From positions 1,118,429-1,182,428 of the forward strand of contig CAJNDS010002246.1 of assembly GCA_905221605.1 (NCBI GenBank): 64,000 bases of DNA, given 5' to 3'. Below, piece by piece: positions 19,789 through 30,196 of the stretch. This stretch comes from Symbiodinium natans (taxonomy: Eukaryota > Sar > Dinophyceae > Suessiales > Symbiodiniaceae). Position 1 is the stretch's first letter. The number at the start of each line of letters is the position of its first letter. The translations under genes were made by a program, and so were the position numbers. The notes under the pieces are model-generated. The model saw only the letters and a program-made list of their open reading frames with translations. It was not told the origin of the DNA and did no database searches.

Positions 19789-19840
<52 letters not shown>
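19789..19840 (+). repeat. poly-G run of about 50
   Basis: Uninterrupted G homopolymer abutting an exon island, as at 17692. Confidence 0.9.
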
Positions 19841-19842
<2 letters not shown>

Positions 19843-20723
19843 GGGGGTGCGGGTTATAAGTGGGTTTACGGTGTTTAGGGGGTTTGGGGTTTACTGTTTA
19901 GGGGGGGTTTGGGCGGGGGGGGTTCAGGGTTTAGGGTATTCAGGGTCTCAAGGTTAGGCTTTGCATCCATAACACAGTGTTTAGAAAGGTTCACAGGGCC
20001 TACACAGGAACCATTACGGCCGTTTAAGGATGTGGACTTGAAGAATTCCATACTTCAGGATAGTTATTTTCTTAGAGCCTTGAGAAGAGCGCTACACCCT
20101 GGACCCTAAACTATTATAGGGAAAGCCTTCATCTTACTAACGGCTAGGGCTTTAGGGCTGCTCGGCTAGCACAGGACTTTCATGAGTTTGGACTCATATA
20201 TGGTACTCATGTACTGCGAGGTTTCGTGGTTAGTTATATAAGTGGGGTTCTGAAGTAGTTAACCGTAGTTGCTCATAGGGCAGTTGCATGCCTACTCAAC
20301 TTTTATATATTGTTCAACGCCCGAGCCCGTCGACAGCCGCTGTTGAGCTACTTTTTGGTACACTCAGAAGGAAAAATATACAGTCACACAACACCCTACC
20401 CCCCCCCCCCCCCCACCGGCCCCGCCCCTCCCGGCCATCTTTATGCTGACGCTCGTACATCCACAGGTTGTTTTTGCTCAGGGTTTGCAGGTCCGCTCAC
20501 GTGTCCTTGTATAGTCACAACCCTCTTTCGTTGGCCTTCCTTTGATTTGCATTCTGGGCGGTCGAAGTCAAACGTCTGTGAGTGCTGACAAGCCGTAAAC
20601 CTCTCAACCCTAAAGCCCCAAAACCCTAAAACCCACAAATGGGAATTTACGAAAAGAAGGGACCTCGAATATAGACCCCAAATAATTAGCATCATTCACC
20701 CCTAAACTCGGAAGCCCCTTAAA

Positions 20724-20767
20724 CCCTAAACCCTATAAACCCTATAAACCCTAAACCCTAAACCCTG
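20724..20767 (-). repeat. CCCTAAA array
   Basis: About six units with CCCTATA variants, ending 6 bp before an exon. Confidence 0.9.
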
Positions 20768-20773
20768 CCCCAG

Positions 20774-20860
20774 GCGCCCGCAGCAAAGCCCGAGTCCGCC
20801 ACAGCGCCAGCCCCAACGGCGTCGCCCGAAGCGTCCTGGGCGACAGTTGCGGCATCTGAG
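20774..20860 (+). CDS. candidate exon, Ala/Pro-rich (APAAKPESATAPAP...)
   Basis: CCCCAG|G acceptor. 29 codons in phase 0 read APAAKPESATAPAPTASPEA then SWATVAASE. The 3' boundary may lie at TGG|GCGACA (GC donor) or at GAG. C-strand array upstream, G-strand array downstream. Part of a run of Ala/Pro/Lys-rich exons to about 40.3 kb; probably an intrinsically disordered linker. Confidence 0.55.
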
Positions 20861-20889
20861 TGCTTAGGGTTTGTGGCATGGTTTCGGTT

Positions 20890-20947
20890 TTAGGGTTTAG
20901 GGTTTAGGGTTTAGGGTTTCGGGTTTAGGGTTTAGGGTTTAGGGTTT
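20890..20947 (+). repeat. TTTAGGG array
   Basis: About eight units, one TTTCGGG. Confidence 0.9.
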
Positions 20948-21203
20948 GTGGTACCAAAACAGGCTTAGAACTAAGGGCGTAGGTGTGAAGGGGTTACGGG
21001 TTTCGGGTGTAGGGCTCAGGTGTTTAGGTGTTTAGGGTTTTTTTCTGCTGCGCCCAAGAATGCCAGACCGTAGGAAGTGCCCTCGGCTTCTATACAAACG
21101 GCGACAAGGGGGCTTTCGGGATTCGGGTTTATCTTTCATAGGGGCCCAAGGAGGGTCCTGCGGAAAAGACCTTGATGGGACTACTTGGGGATATGAGTGC
21201 CAA

Positions 21204-21256
21204 ACCCTAAACCCTAAACCCTGAACCCTGAACCCTAAACCCTAAACCCTAAACCC
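21204..21256 (-). repeat. CCCTAAA array
   Basis: About seven units, two of them CCCTGAA. Confidence 0.9.
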
Positions 21257-21959
21257 AAATGGATCATGGCAAGTTGGGAGTGTAGGGTTGCGGGGCTTTA
21301 GGGTTTGGGCTCCGGGCCAAAAGGGCATCTTTCTTGGGATCCTGTGACCCTAAGACCCAGAGAGCCCAAATGCCCTTTCCTTAAGGAGTTTAGGGTTTAG
21401 GGTTTAGGGAGGAATAGACTTTCAATCATACCCAATATTGTTATGATCTATGCTACCTTACTTGAGGTGTCTATTCACGCGCGTTAAGCCCTTCAAATGC
21501 CTGTGAACCCCAATAGACCCGTTTGCATGAGCCCGGGTTTCAACCCCATAGTCTCCCCCCCGCTCGCCATCCTCCGTAGCTGTCGTCACTTTTGAGCCAA
21601 AATGCCGACAGTTACGAAGATGGGGTCCCTTTTCTTCGTAGCTGTCGTTACTAGTTTGGAGCCTCGTATCTTGTTCACGTTGAAAAGTTGCCAGCAATTT
21701 ACGAGAATGGGCCTCTCCCGCTAAGCCCTAAAACTCTAAACCCTATGCCCTAAAACCTTAATTGCACCCTATACTGAAATCGTAAACCCGAATATGCAGG
21801 GACTCCAAACCGTAAACCCAAAACCCCACCAGCACACCACAGGGTCGGGAAGTGGGGGGGGGGGGGTGTGGAATGATATACCATTGGGAGGAAATAGGGG
21901 CCACAGGATCATACATGAGCTCTAAGCCTTATCAACCTTGAAACCCTAAACCTGGCCAG

Positions 21960-22060
21960 GCGCCGACGCCAGCGCCGCCGAAGCCAGCGCCGGCGCCGGC
22001 GCCAGAGCCAGAAGCGCCCAAGAAACCAGCGCCCGAAGCTGCCCCTGTCCGGCTGCCCAG
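21960..22060 (+). CDS. candidate exon, Ala/Pro-rich (APTPAPPKPAPAPAP...)
   Basis: GGCCAG|G acceptor, phase 0. The frame reads APTPAPPKPAPAPAPEPEAP, then KKPAPEAAPVRLP, and ends near CCCAG. Composition and phase match 20774 and 28309. The opposite-strand open frame here is the Gly/Ala-rich shadow of the same repeat. Confidence 0.55.
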
Positions 22061-22439
22061 ATGAAAGGGTTTGTATGTTCGCTTAGGGTTTTCCGGGGTT
22101 TGACACGTCGACTTCTTTCTGGCCGCATCGTGCAAACCCTGAAAATTGAGCTCCGATCCTCCAAGAATATCTCAACATACACCAAGCCCACAGTCCTTAT
22201 CCTTCAAGATTTAGGGTTTCGGGCTTGGGGTTTAGAGGGTTTAGGGTTTAGGGGCTCCAGTAGGAGGATTATCTAGGGCAGGAATTTGTGCTTGAGCATG
22301 CCCCTGAGGCTCCTGCAAACCCTGCGCCTTCTAAGCCCTGAGCCCTCAAAAGCCCCATGTACTCCTGCAAACCCCTGAACCCTACACTTACAACGCAAAC
22401 CCTAGAGCCCTAAAAGCACGCAAGCTGCAAATGTTTTGC

Positions 22440-22500
22440 CGCCAAACCCTAAACATTAACCCTAAACCCTAAACCCTATACCCTAAACCCTAAACCCTAA
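22440..22500 (-). repeat. CCCTAAA array
   Basis: About eight units. The following 22,500-22,765 is degenerate C-strand sequence without a gene. Confidence 0.9.
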
Positions 22501-22772
22501 ACCTCGAACCCTCGGCAACCCTAAGACCCTCAAGCTGGTTCAGCGCTCTAATCCCTTAAACCTCTGAAAGCCCCTGAAGCCCCCTAAAAGCCCCTCAAAC
22601 ACCGTAAGCCCCCCAAACCACCCAAAAAAATTAAATCCGTTCAGCCCCTTCTCAAATCTCCTCTAAACCAACCAAACCCTAAACTGTAAACCCTAAACCC
22701 TTCAACCGCGAACTCTAAACCCTAAACCCCTAAAACGCATAAACCCTACCCTAAAACCCCTTAAACCCCAGC

Positions 22773-22820
22773 CGCCCCGAGGCGCCAGCCGCGGACCCCT
22801 TTGGCAGCTCGGGCGACGAG
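22773..22820 (+). CDS. candidate exon with DPF motif (RPEAPAADPFGSSGDE)
   Basis: CCCCAG acceptor. The + frame reads RPEAPAADPFGSSGDE, then a GTGAAC donor at 22821. The block ADPFGSSG[DE]E is nearly repeated in the exon at 23631, suggesting exon duplication. DPF tripeptides are known AP-2 appendage-binding motifs in endocytic adaptors; that function is only a suggestion here. Confidence 0.55.
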
Positions 22821-23187
22821 GTGAACGCTTTCAGAGCCCCCCCCCCCCCCCTAAAGCATCTAAAGTCGAATTAAGGCTGTTGGGATTTGGGGGTTTGGGG
22901 TTTGGGGCTTAGGGTCCCAGAACTCGTATAATCTCCGAAAACCGAAAATAGATCATGGTAGCTTGCATGCAGCCATCGCCTCTTCAGGCACTTTTTGTCC
23001 ACAGACAGTGCAAGATCTTCTCCGAGACTTTGAGTGTTGGGGCCAGCTGTGCGCGGGACGGCTGTGAGCCCACAGGACCCCCTCCCACTCTTGAAGGTAG
23101 ATCCCATAGTAGTTTGAATTCACTTTAAACCCTTGGGCCTTTGGAATAAATTCAAAAGGTTCGAACCTTCGTAATATACACATACAA

Positions 23188-23188
<1 letters not shown>

Positions 23189-23218
<30 letters not shown>

Positions 23219-23242
23219 TTGTATATATATATATATATATAT
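23189..23242. repeat. TA microsatellite
   Basis: (TA)n with a central imperfection, forming a near-palindrome. Confidence 0.9.
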
Positions 23243-23630
23243 CTATATCTGTAAAAGGTTATGAGACGTTTAAGTTTCAGCGCTGGAAAGCCTATAAACC
23301 CCAATGAGAGGCCCCTCCGGCGGCTGCGAAGGCGTCACCGCCTCCGAAGGCCTTGCTGTGCACTTTCGCAAGGAAGTGCTTCAAAACCCTAAACCCTACA
23401 AACCCTTAATCCCTATTCACCCTATGAACCCCATAAACACTATACAAACACTGTAAACCCTATAGAAACCCCAGAAACCCTAGAACCCTATAAACCCTAG
23501 AGACCCTAAACCGCTTGTAGAGGCTGCAGGGTCACAGAGCTTAAGCTTTCCCATGCGGCATGAACGTTTTGAGCCATTTGAGTTTTGCAGCGCTGGCTCC
23601 TTGAGCCCACGCCCGCGCGGGTGCGTGCAG

Positions 23631-23691
23631 GCAGACCCCTTTGGCAGCAGCGGCGAGGAGGATGCGCCGAAGCCGGTTCCGAAGAAGGCTG
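23631..23691 (+). CDS. candidate exon with DPF motif (ADPFGSSGEEDAPKPVPKKA)
   Basis: GTGCAG|G acceptor, phase 0. The frame reads ADPFGSSGEEDAPKPVPKKA. It combines the acidic DPF block with the Lys/Pro style of the neighbouring exons. A longer open frame through this point (to 23933) runs across the U6-like sequence and is not supported beyond the exon. Confidence 0.55.
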
Positions 23692-23764
23692 GGGCTCATG
23701 TCATTGTATCCTACTTCGAGGTTCATGGGTACGTGTGGGTGGGGTTAAATTGTAATTACTTATC

Positions 23765-23867
23765 AAAACTTGGTACACTTCTTGATTTGTGCGTGTCATC
23801 CTTGCACAGGGGCCATGCCAATCCTTTCTGTGTCGTTCAGTTTTGTCGGATGATCCCCGAAAGGAAT
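23765..23867 (-). ncRNA. U6 snRNA-like sequence (variant or pseudogene)
   Basis: U6 is the catalytic spliceosomal RNA. Read on the - strand, the segment matches eukaryotic U6 over its whole length of about 103 nt: a 5' stem-loop CCTTTCGGGGATCATCCG, ACAAAACTGAACGACACAG, a near-invariant core CATGGCCCCTGTGCAAGG, ATGACACGCACAAATC, and a 3' end at TTTT. Two functional sites differ from the known consensus: the ACAGAGA box reads ACAGAAA, and the AGC catalytic triad (GATTAGCATGG) reads GATTGGCATGG. These changes argue for a pseudogene or a diverged U6 copy. No upstream snRNA promoter element was identified. It lies antisense within a putative intron, between candidate exons at 23631 and 24631. Confidence 0.85.
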
Positions 23868-24630
23868 TCGATTCTGCTCGAACTTCGCCAAGCAGACAAT
23901 CCCCGCAAAAAACCCGACGAAACTTGCAACTGAACCAGTTGCTGCGCCTTACAGTGTGAGCTCAGTGAGTCAGACAGCTCAAGGCCAAACGTGCACAGAG
24001 TGCCTCTTTTACAGTCTACATCACCACAGGGAGGGAGCTGTTAGCACTACCCGTTTAGGGTTACGGTTAAGGGCTTCAGGGTTTAAACCCCCAAAAGGCC
24101 TCGGGGACCCTACCTACCCCCCCCCCTTCCTGGACCCCTGAATTTTGCATGCAGCTGGTCAGGGAGAGCATTCAGAGTTTGTGGTTTAGGGATTCAGATC
24201 CTCAGGTTTTGCAGGAGACTGAAATTTAGCCGAGGTACTCCTCTTATAACAACAAGAAGAAAAAGTATACTTCCCCCCACCTTAGCTACCCCATCCAGGA
24301 TCCAACGAAGGTCTTTTTGGTTCGATGCTGTAGGGTTGGGGGTGATAGGTCTGCGGTCGTGTGGTGCGCAGCTTGAGGGGTATATAGGCTTGAGGGCCTA
24401 AGGTGTGTAGGCTGTGTTAATTCGGAGTTTTGCTTGGGGATTTTGGGGTGAAGGACTGGCAGATTATCCCGATCCCTTACTCTCTCCTTCGCAAAGCTCA
24501 GGCACCAAAGTGGGGTTGTCTCGTCGTTCCTGGAGACCCAAGGCACTTACAAAACCTTGCATTTGGAGGCCCCGCTTAAAACCTTTTATCAAGACCCCAA
24601 ACTCTGAGAGCTGAACAGCTCACGCGCCAG

Positions 24631-24671
24631 GCGAGCAAGAAGCCGGCAAAGCCGGGGTCTTGGAAGAGGGG
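24631..24671 (+). CDS. candidate micro-exon (ASKKPAKPGSWKR)
   Basis: GCGCCAG|G acceptor, phase 0, reading ASKKPAKPGSWKRG. The Lys/Pro stretch ending in Trp resembles the 3' ends of exons at 38601 (NAWK) and 59235 (PTWK). Confidence 0.45.
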
Positions 24672-25143
24672 GGTGGGCGCTGCGGAGGGGAAAGGGGAGG
24701 GATGGGCGGGGTCTTGCCGTGCATTTAGCAGGTCCGTTGTTTTGATGGGGGTGCTAACTAGCCTGGCTCGGAGGCTTCAATTCGGGATAGCTATGAGATT
24801 AAATCATGGTTCCTGTTTGTTTCACGGGCCCTTGCACCTAGCCAATCCAAACAGGGACCGCAGTTTTTTCATCTAGAGAAGGGTTCTGTAACCACCCCGG
24901 CACTTCGGATCTTCGGCGCGCCAACAAGTCCAAGAGCAGTCGCATTATTCAGGCATCCTGTTTCAACCGCAGACCCATGGTGCTGTAATTCCAGAAGACC
25001 AAAGGTCGCTGAATCCCACAAACCATTGGAGCTACACCAAACATCCCCTTCCCCAACTCCCCAAGAAGATGAAAATCCGAAGCCCTGAAGTACCCCTCTG
25101 CCTTTTCGCTAAACCCCTCAAACCCCTAAACCTGCACACCCCA

Positions 25144-25357
25144 AGCCCCTAAACCCTAAACCCTAAACCCTAAACCCTAAACCCTAAACCCCAACAGCCC
25201 CTACCTGGGGCTCCTTTTACCTACTCTTCTGGGGGGGATTATGCCCTACATCTGGGGGGTTGCAACCTACTTTTTTGGGAGTCGCAGGTGAACCCTAAAC
25301 CCTAAACCCTAAACCCTAAACCCTAAACCCTAAACCCTAAACCCTAAACCCTAAAGT
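25144..25357 (-). repeat. two CCCTAAA arrays
   Basis: Blocks at about 25144-25190 and 25290-25357, the second ending just before an exon. Confidence 0.95.
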
Positions 25358-25365
25358 TGAGCCAG

Positions 25366-25440
25366 CACCAAGGGCACGGCCGGCACCAGTCAAGCAGGAG
25401 TCGGCGCCGCCCACGGCAGCGGCCGCTGCGCCCTGGCGAA
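25366..25440 (+). CDS. candidate exon, Ala/Pro-rich (VEPAPRARPAPVKQESAPP...)
   Basis: Phase-0 + frame reading VEPAPRARPAPVKQESAPPT then AAAAAPWR. C-strand array upstream, G-strand downstream. Acceptor CTAAAG or GCCAG. Same composition and terminal Trp as neighbouring exons. Confidence 0.5.
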
Positions 25441-25534
25441 GACTTGGATGACTTCGGAGGGTTTCAGGGTCCTACTTGAGAGGGTTCAGGGTTTCGGGTT
25501 CAGGGCTTAGGGTTTAGGGTTTAGGGTTTAGGGA

Positions 25535-25684
25535 TACTTGGAGGTTCTTGGTACTTATTAACCCAGTATAGCAGTACATACAACTGTACTTATAGCCATA
25601 TTCGGGCACGTAAGGGGCTATTATAAGTGGGTTATAAGTACAGTTATCATTGGTTAATAAGTACCATGATCCCCTCCAAGTACC
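25535..25684. mobile_element. P3-family palindromic element
   Basis: Left arm TACTTGGAGG then GGTACTTATTAACC; right arm GGTTAATAAGTACC then CTCCAAGTA. A second nested inverted pair (AACTGTACTTATAG / CTATTATAAGTGGG) lies inside. No coding capacity. Confidence 0.7.
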
Positions 25685-25735
25685 GTAGGGGTCCCAGCGC
25701 CTTTTAGGGTCCTTTTGGGACTTTCGGAGGTTTTG

Positions 25736-25830
25736 GGGTTTAGGGTTTAGGGTTTAGGGTTTATAGGGTTTATAGGGTTTATAGGGTTTATAGGGTTGAG
25801 GGTTTAGGGTTTAGGGTTTAGGGTTTAGGT
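25736..25830 (+). repeat. TTTAGGG / TTTATAGGG array
   Basis: Includes four consecutive GGGTTTATA variant units. Confidence 0.9.
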
Positions 25831-26464
25831 CCTATTCACTTTAGGGTTCATGTGGGACTTGAGGTTTTCAGGGTTTTTACTTGGGGTTTCAGGGTTCCGG
25901 GACTTGAAGGTGTCATTTAGGGCTCGAGGGCTGAGGGCTGTAGGTTCTTTTTTTTGGTTTTACGGTTGGGGTTTAGGGTTTCGGGGTTCGGACTGTTTAG
26001 GGCTCAGTGCTTTAGAGTTTCTGGGTGTATGATGAAGAGTCGCATTGGGTACAAGCCCCATGGCTGCTTTTTTCTTAACGCCATATAGGCCTGCTGTACC
26101 GAAACCCTTCGCTCCTGAACGGTCATGAGTTCCGTGTTTTGGACCCTCCGCCCTCAACCCTAAACCGTAAACTGGGTTTTTAGGGGTTCAGGTAAGCCTA
26201 CAGTTCTGAAACCACAAGCACTGAACCGTTTAAAGCCACAAACCCGCAGGGGGCTAGAATAGAGCCCCAAACCTTAAATCCCTCAACCTGAAAACCCTAA
26301 ACCCTAACCCTAAACCCTAAACCCTTAAATATCCCCTAGCCCTACAACCCTGGACCCCTGAAGCCCCTGAACCCTGCACCGTAAAGCGCCTAAAACCCCT
26401 GAGCCCCCGAAACCCTAAGACCTAAAACCCCCGGATCCCAAACCCTAAAACCCCTGAAGCCCCT

Positions 26465-26710
26465 AAACCCTAAACCCTAAACCCTAACCCCTAACCCCTA
26501 AACCCTAACCCCTAACCCCTAACCCCTAACCCCTAACCCCTAAACCCTAAACCCTAAACCCTAAACCCTAAACCCTAAACCCTAAACCCTAAACCCTAAA
26601 CCCTAAACCCTAAACCCTAACCCGAAAACCCTAAAACCCTAAACCCTAAACCCTAAACCCTAAACCCTAAACCCTAAACCCTAAACCCTAAACCCTAAAC
26701 CCTAAACCCT
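26465..26710 (-). repeat. long CCCTAAA array
   Basis: About 34 units including a CCCCTAA subset at 26485-26545. The upstream 26160-26464 is degenerate C-strand sequence. Confidence 0.95.
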
Positions 26711-26781
26711 ACCCCCCCCTCCTCCTCCTCCCCGCTCCCCGGCCCCCTCAAAAAACAAACAAAGCCCCCAAACATTCACAG

Positions 26782-26822
26782 GACCCCTTCGCGGACTCCG
26801 ACGCGGAAGCGCTTGGAGGTTC
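26782..26822 (+). CDS. candidate exon with DPF motif (DPFADSDAEALGG...)
   Basis: TTCACAG|G acceptor, phase 0, reading DPFADSDAEALGGSSAQ. It closely resembles DPFADSEDES at 29394. Array flanks: C-strand on both sides. The 3' boundary is uncertain because the frame stays open to about 26850. Confidence 0.5.
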
Positions 26823-26870
26823 TTCCGCCCAAGTCCGGGTCGAAGGTTGTAGAAGAAGGTTGTAGAAATC

Positions 26871-26938
26871 CCTAAACCCTAAACCCTAAACCCTAAACCC
26901 TAAACCCTAATAATTAAACCCTAAACCCTAAACCCTAA
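26871..26938 (-). repeat. CCCTAAA array
   Basis: About nine units with one TAATTAAA interruption. Confidence 0.95.
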
Positions 26939-27310
26939 AGCTTTTGTAGGGGACCCTTAGGGCTTGCAGGTCTGGGGGTTTAGGGCTTAGGGTTTATGGG
27001 GCCTTTTGGACCTTGTAGGTTTGGGAGGGTTTTGCTTAAGGATTTTTGAAGGTTTGCAGGTTTGGAGGGTTCTTAAGGGTGTTTAGGGTTGTGGCATACA
27101 GGGTGTAGAAATGTTTTGCAGAATCTATAGGGCTTGTATGAAGGCTTTCAAACCTTTAAAGATCTGTATGAATCCGGAGCAGGAGAAGAACAGGAAAGCG
27201 ACCGATGGGAGAACAGGGACCACCGTCCTCCGATTGGAGCATGAGGGGACGTGGGATGCAGGGACGGGAAAATCGGAGGGGGCTGCGGAAATGGCAGAGC
27301 CCAGAAACTG

Positions 27311-27410
27311 GGGTCGGAATAATTACTCATAGTATTCCCTTATGGTCCCTGTGAAACAAAAGCTATGATAACCCCCAAGACCCTATTCTAATTATTAAGG
27401 CCCCTAAATT
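27311..27410. mobile_element. P4-family element, copy 1
   Basis: GGGTCGGAATAATTACTCAT then AGTATTCCCTTATGG. The reverse complement recurs at 41405-41473. A fragment, GGGTCGGAATGATTTCTAAT, lies at 31306-31330. Confidence 0.65.
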
Positions 27411-28308
27411 AGCTGATGCTCTGTAGGCCTGACTGGTAGAGGGGGGGGGGGGGTTCAAGTATCTCCCTAAACCCTAAACCCTAAACCCTAAGCCCTAAAC
27501 CCTAAACCCTAAACTCTAAACCCCTTGACTTGCCTGGAGGGTGATGTTGGATCCGCACTGGTCAGCCCCGTTCAAGACCATGCTGCGCCCGTAAGAAGCT
27601 GCACTCATCTATCATCGTCGATGGCTGCTGGATAGGTTTAGGGTTTTCAGGTTGGGGCGTCAGGGCTTCAAGAGCTTCAGGGCTTCATCCCTAAACCCTG
27701 AACCCTCCATTGCAGAAAAAATGCTTGAAGTGTAGGACACCACGAAGTCCTGGGCGGTTGTCCCTGAAGCCTAAACCCTGCAACTTCCTACACCTGAAAG
27801 CTCTCTGAACCAATCTGCAAGCCCCAACCCTAAACTCCATAAACCCTTTAAACCCGATACACCCTATAAGCCCTGTAAACCCTATAAACCCTATAAGCCC
27901 TAAAAACCCGAAACTTCGTAGAAGCCCCAAACAACCCACTCTGAAACTTACCCTAAACCCTGCACACCCTGAACCCTAAACCCTAAACCCTAAACCCAGG
28001 CTGGGCCCTGGTTCCCTTCTCTTAGGGTTTAGGTTCCCTTATAACCCCCCTCTTTAAACCAAGAAAGGGTACTCCTTTTATTCCTAGGCTACTCCTGGGC
28101 CTGGCAAAGCCCCAACACCACACAGCGACCTCTATTGCAAAGGGAGCTGTCCTTTAGTTTTGGGGGGTTAGGGTTTAGGGTTTGGTGTTTGGGGTTTAGG
28201 GTTTAGGGTTGAGGGTTTAGGGTTTAGGGTGTAGGGTTTAGGCCTGCGCTACCCTTGTTCATGAGGTTCAAGACTACTCTAGGGGATGAAACGATTCAAC
28301 CCTCGCAG

Positions 28309-28367
28309 GCGCGCCAGCAGCTGGGAAGCCTGCAACGCCCACGCCGGCAGCGACCTGCCTCCACCTG
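28309..28367 (+). CDS. candidate exon, Ala/Pro-rich (APAAGKPATPTPAATC)
   Basis: CTCGCAG|G acceptor. The frame reads APAAGKPATPTPAATC. The last bases before a G-rich run are uncertain. Composition matches 20774 and 21960. Confidence 0.5.
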
Positions 28368-28579
28368 TTTCCGGGGGGGCGGGGGGGGAGGGGGGGGAGT
28401 GTTTAAACTGTTCCAGGGACTCTTAGTTTCTATTTACGCACGGGTTAGTAGTAACTACCCTTAGTAGGTACAACCCATAGAACTGGAGGTAAAGAGCCAG
28501 GTTAGTGGCTGTGTAAGGGTACGGGGTAAGTTTGGTTGGGGCTTTTGGGTTTGGAGTGCCAAGTTGGCGGGGGCATTTG

Positions 28580-29378
28580 AAGCCCAAAACCCCCCCCGCA
28601 CCACGAAATCCCCAAGCCTTTCTGCCCGAAATAGGCCTCAAATCGGGAGACCTCTAAACAGCCCTGAAACTTCTCAACTTCAACTCCCTAAAAATACCCA
28701 AAACACTGAAACTCCCAAATCACCACAACATCTCAACCCCAAAGCCCTGTACCGACTCTCAACCCTCAATTTCTCACACATCAAGCGCCTAAAGCCCTGA
28801 ACCCTGAAGCTAAACCGCCCTAATGCCTGGAAACCCTACCCACAACCTCACCCGAAAGACCCTATAACCTTACAACCCCTCAAACCCCTGAAGCCCTTAG
28901 ACCCTACACCCTAAAACTTACACCACCTTATATAAACCCCAAAATCCTGAACACTGAACCCTGAACCCTAAACCCTAAACCCAAGCCCTAAGCCCTCAAC
29001 CCCTCACCCCAAACCCTAAGCCCGAAACCCTAAACCCCAAAACCCCAAACCATAAACTTTAAACCCTAAGCCCTAAGCCCTAAGCCCTGAACCCTAAACC
29101 CTAAACCCCTCAACCCCAAACCCCTCACCCCAAACCCTAAGCCCCAAACCCTAAACCCCAAACCCCAAACCATAAACTTTAAGCCCTAAGCCCTAAACCC
29201 CAAACTTCAACCCTCAACCCTAAACCCCTAAACCCTAAACCCCAAACCCCAAACCCCCAAAACCCCAAACCCCCAAACCCCCAAACCCCCAAAGCCCCAA
29301 AACCCCAAACCCTTAAACCCCTAAACCCTTAAACCCCAAACCCTTAAACCCTAAACCCTAAACCCCCAAACCCCTAAA
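28580..29378 (-). repeat. degenerate C-strand telomere-like sequence
   Basis: Long tract of CCCTAAA, CCCCAAA, CCCTAAG and related units of decreasing order. No gene. Confidence 0.8.
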
Positions 29379-29393
29379 CCACTTGGACCCAAG

Positions 29394-29450
29394 GACCCCT
29401 TCGCAGACTCGGAGGACGAGTCCGGCTCCGCGCCCGGCGATTCAAGGGCC
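29394..29450 (+). CDS. candidate exon with DPF motif (DPFADSEDESGSAPGDS)
   Basis: CCAAG|G boundary, phase 0, reading DPFADSEDESGSAPGDSRA. Fourth DPF exon of the series. C-strand sequence upstream, G-strand downstream. Confidence 0.5.
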
Positions 29451-29457
29451 TCAAGTT

Positions 29458-29700
29458 TGGGGTTGAGGGTTTGGGGGTTTGGGATTTAGGGTTTGGGGGG
29501 TTTGAGGTTTAGGGTTTGGGGTTTGGGGGTTTGGGGTTTGGGGTTTTGAGGGTTTGAGGGTTTGAGAGGGTTTGGGGTTGAGGGTTTGGGGTTTAGGGTT
29601 TGAGGGTTTGGGGTTGAGGGTTTGGGGTTTGGGGGTTGGGGGTTTTGGGTTTGGGCGTTTCGGGTTGGGGTTTTGGGCGTTTCGGGTTGGGCTTTCGGGT
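29458..29700 (+). repeat. degenerate G-strand telomere-like sequence
   Basis: GGGTTTGGGG, GGGTTTGAGG and similar units; mirrors the C-strand tract before the exon. Confidence 0.8.
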
Positions 29701-29869
29701 TTAGTTCACTTCAAGCATTGCGGGCAGCTATGCCTGGGCCTGCCAGTAGGATGAACTGTCATTGGGGTTCAGGGTTGAGGTTTTCGGGTTTCGGCGCGGA
29801 AAGTTTCTGGGGGTTATACTGCAATTAACCCCCCCCCCCCCCCCCCCCCCAAGCCCTATTGAAATTATT

Positions 29870-30196
29870 AACGCCCGTATATTACGGTGCGCTATGATGA
29901 GGATTTCCTCATCCACCAATATCGCATCCGCCAGACCGCTGCCGATCATGTGCAGTTTACGCGCGGCGAGATTTGCTTGGGCACGCTGGAAGTTTTATTG
30001 GTCTCGACGGACGCCGCTCCCTCCGCGTCACATAGCCCGGGAGGAGAAGCGGCGCAGGTGGCGGGTAAACGTTTGCAGGTCTGATGGCCGCAAGCAAAGC
30101 AAGACTTTCCCGTGTGGGCCCCACCGCCACGACATCTTGCAGGAGCTTAGCCAGGCTATCCGGGAGCTGCCCTCCTGGTCCCCAGAGCCTATTTGA
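29870..30196 (+). CDS. possible coding fragment, unknown
   Basis: Repeat-free GC-rich stretch with two overlapping + frames: one reads MRYDEDFLIHQYRIRQTAAD early on, the other ends with KTFPCGPHRHDILQELSQAI and a stop at 30196. A GTAAAC...TTGCAG|G pair at 30065-30079 could be a very small intron or chance. Family not recognised. Confidence 0.3.
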   Translation, partial: NARILRCAMMRISSSTNIASARPLPIMCSLRAARFAWARWKFYWSRRTPLPPRHIAREEKRRRWRVNVCRSDGRKQSKTFPCGPHRHDILQELSQAIRELPSWSPEPI

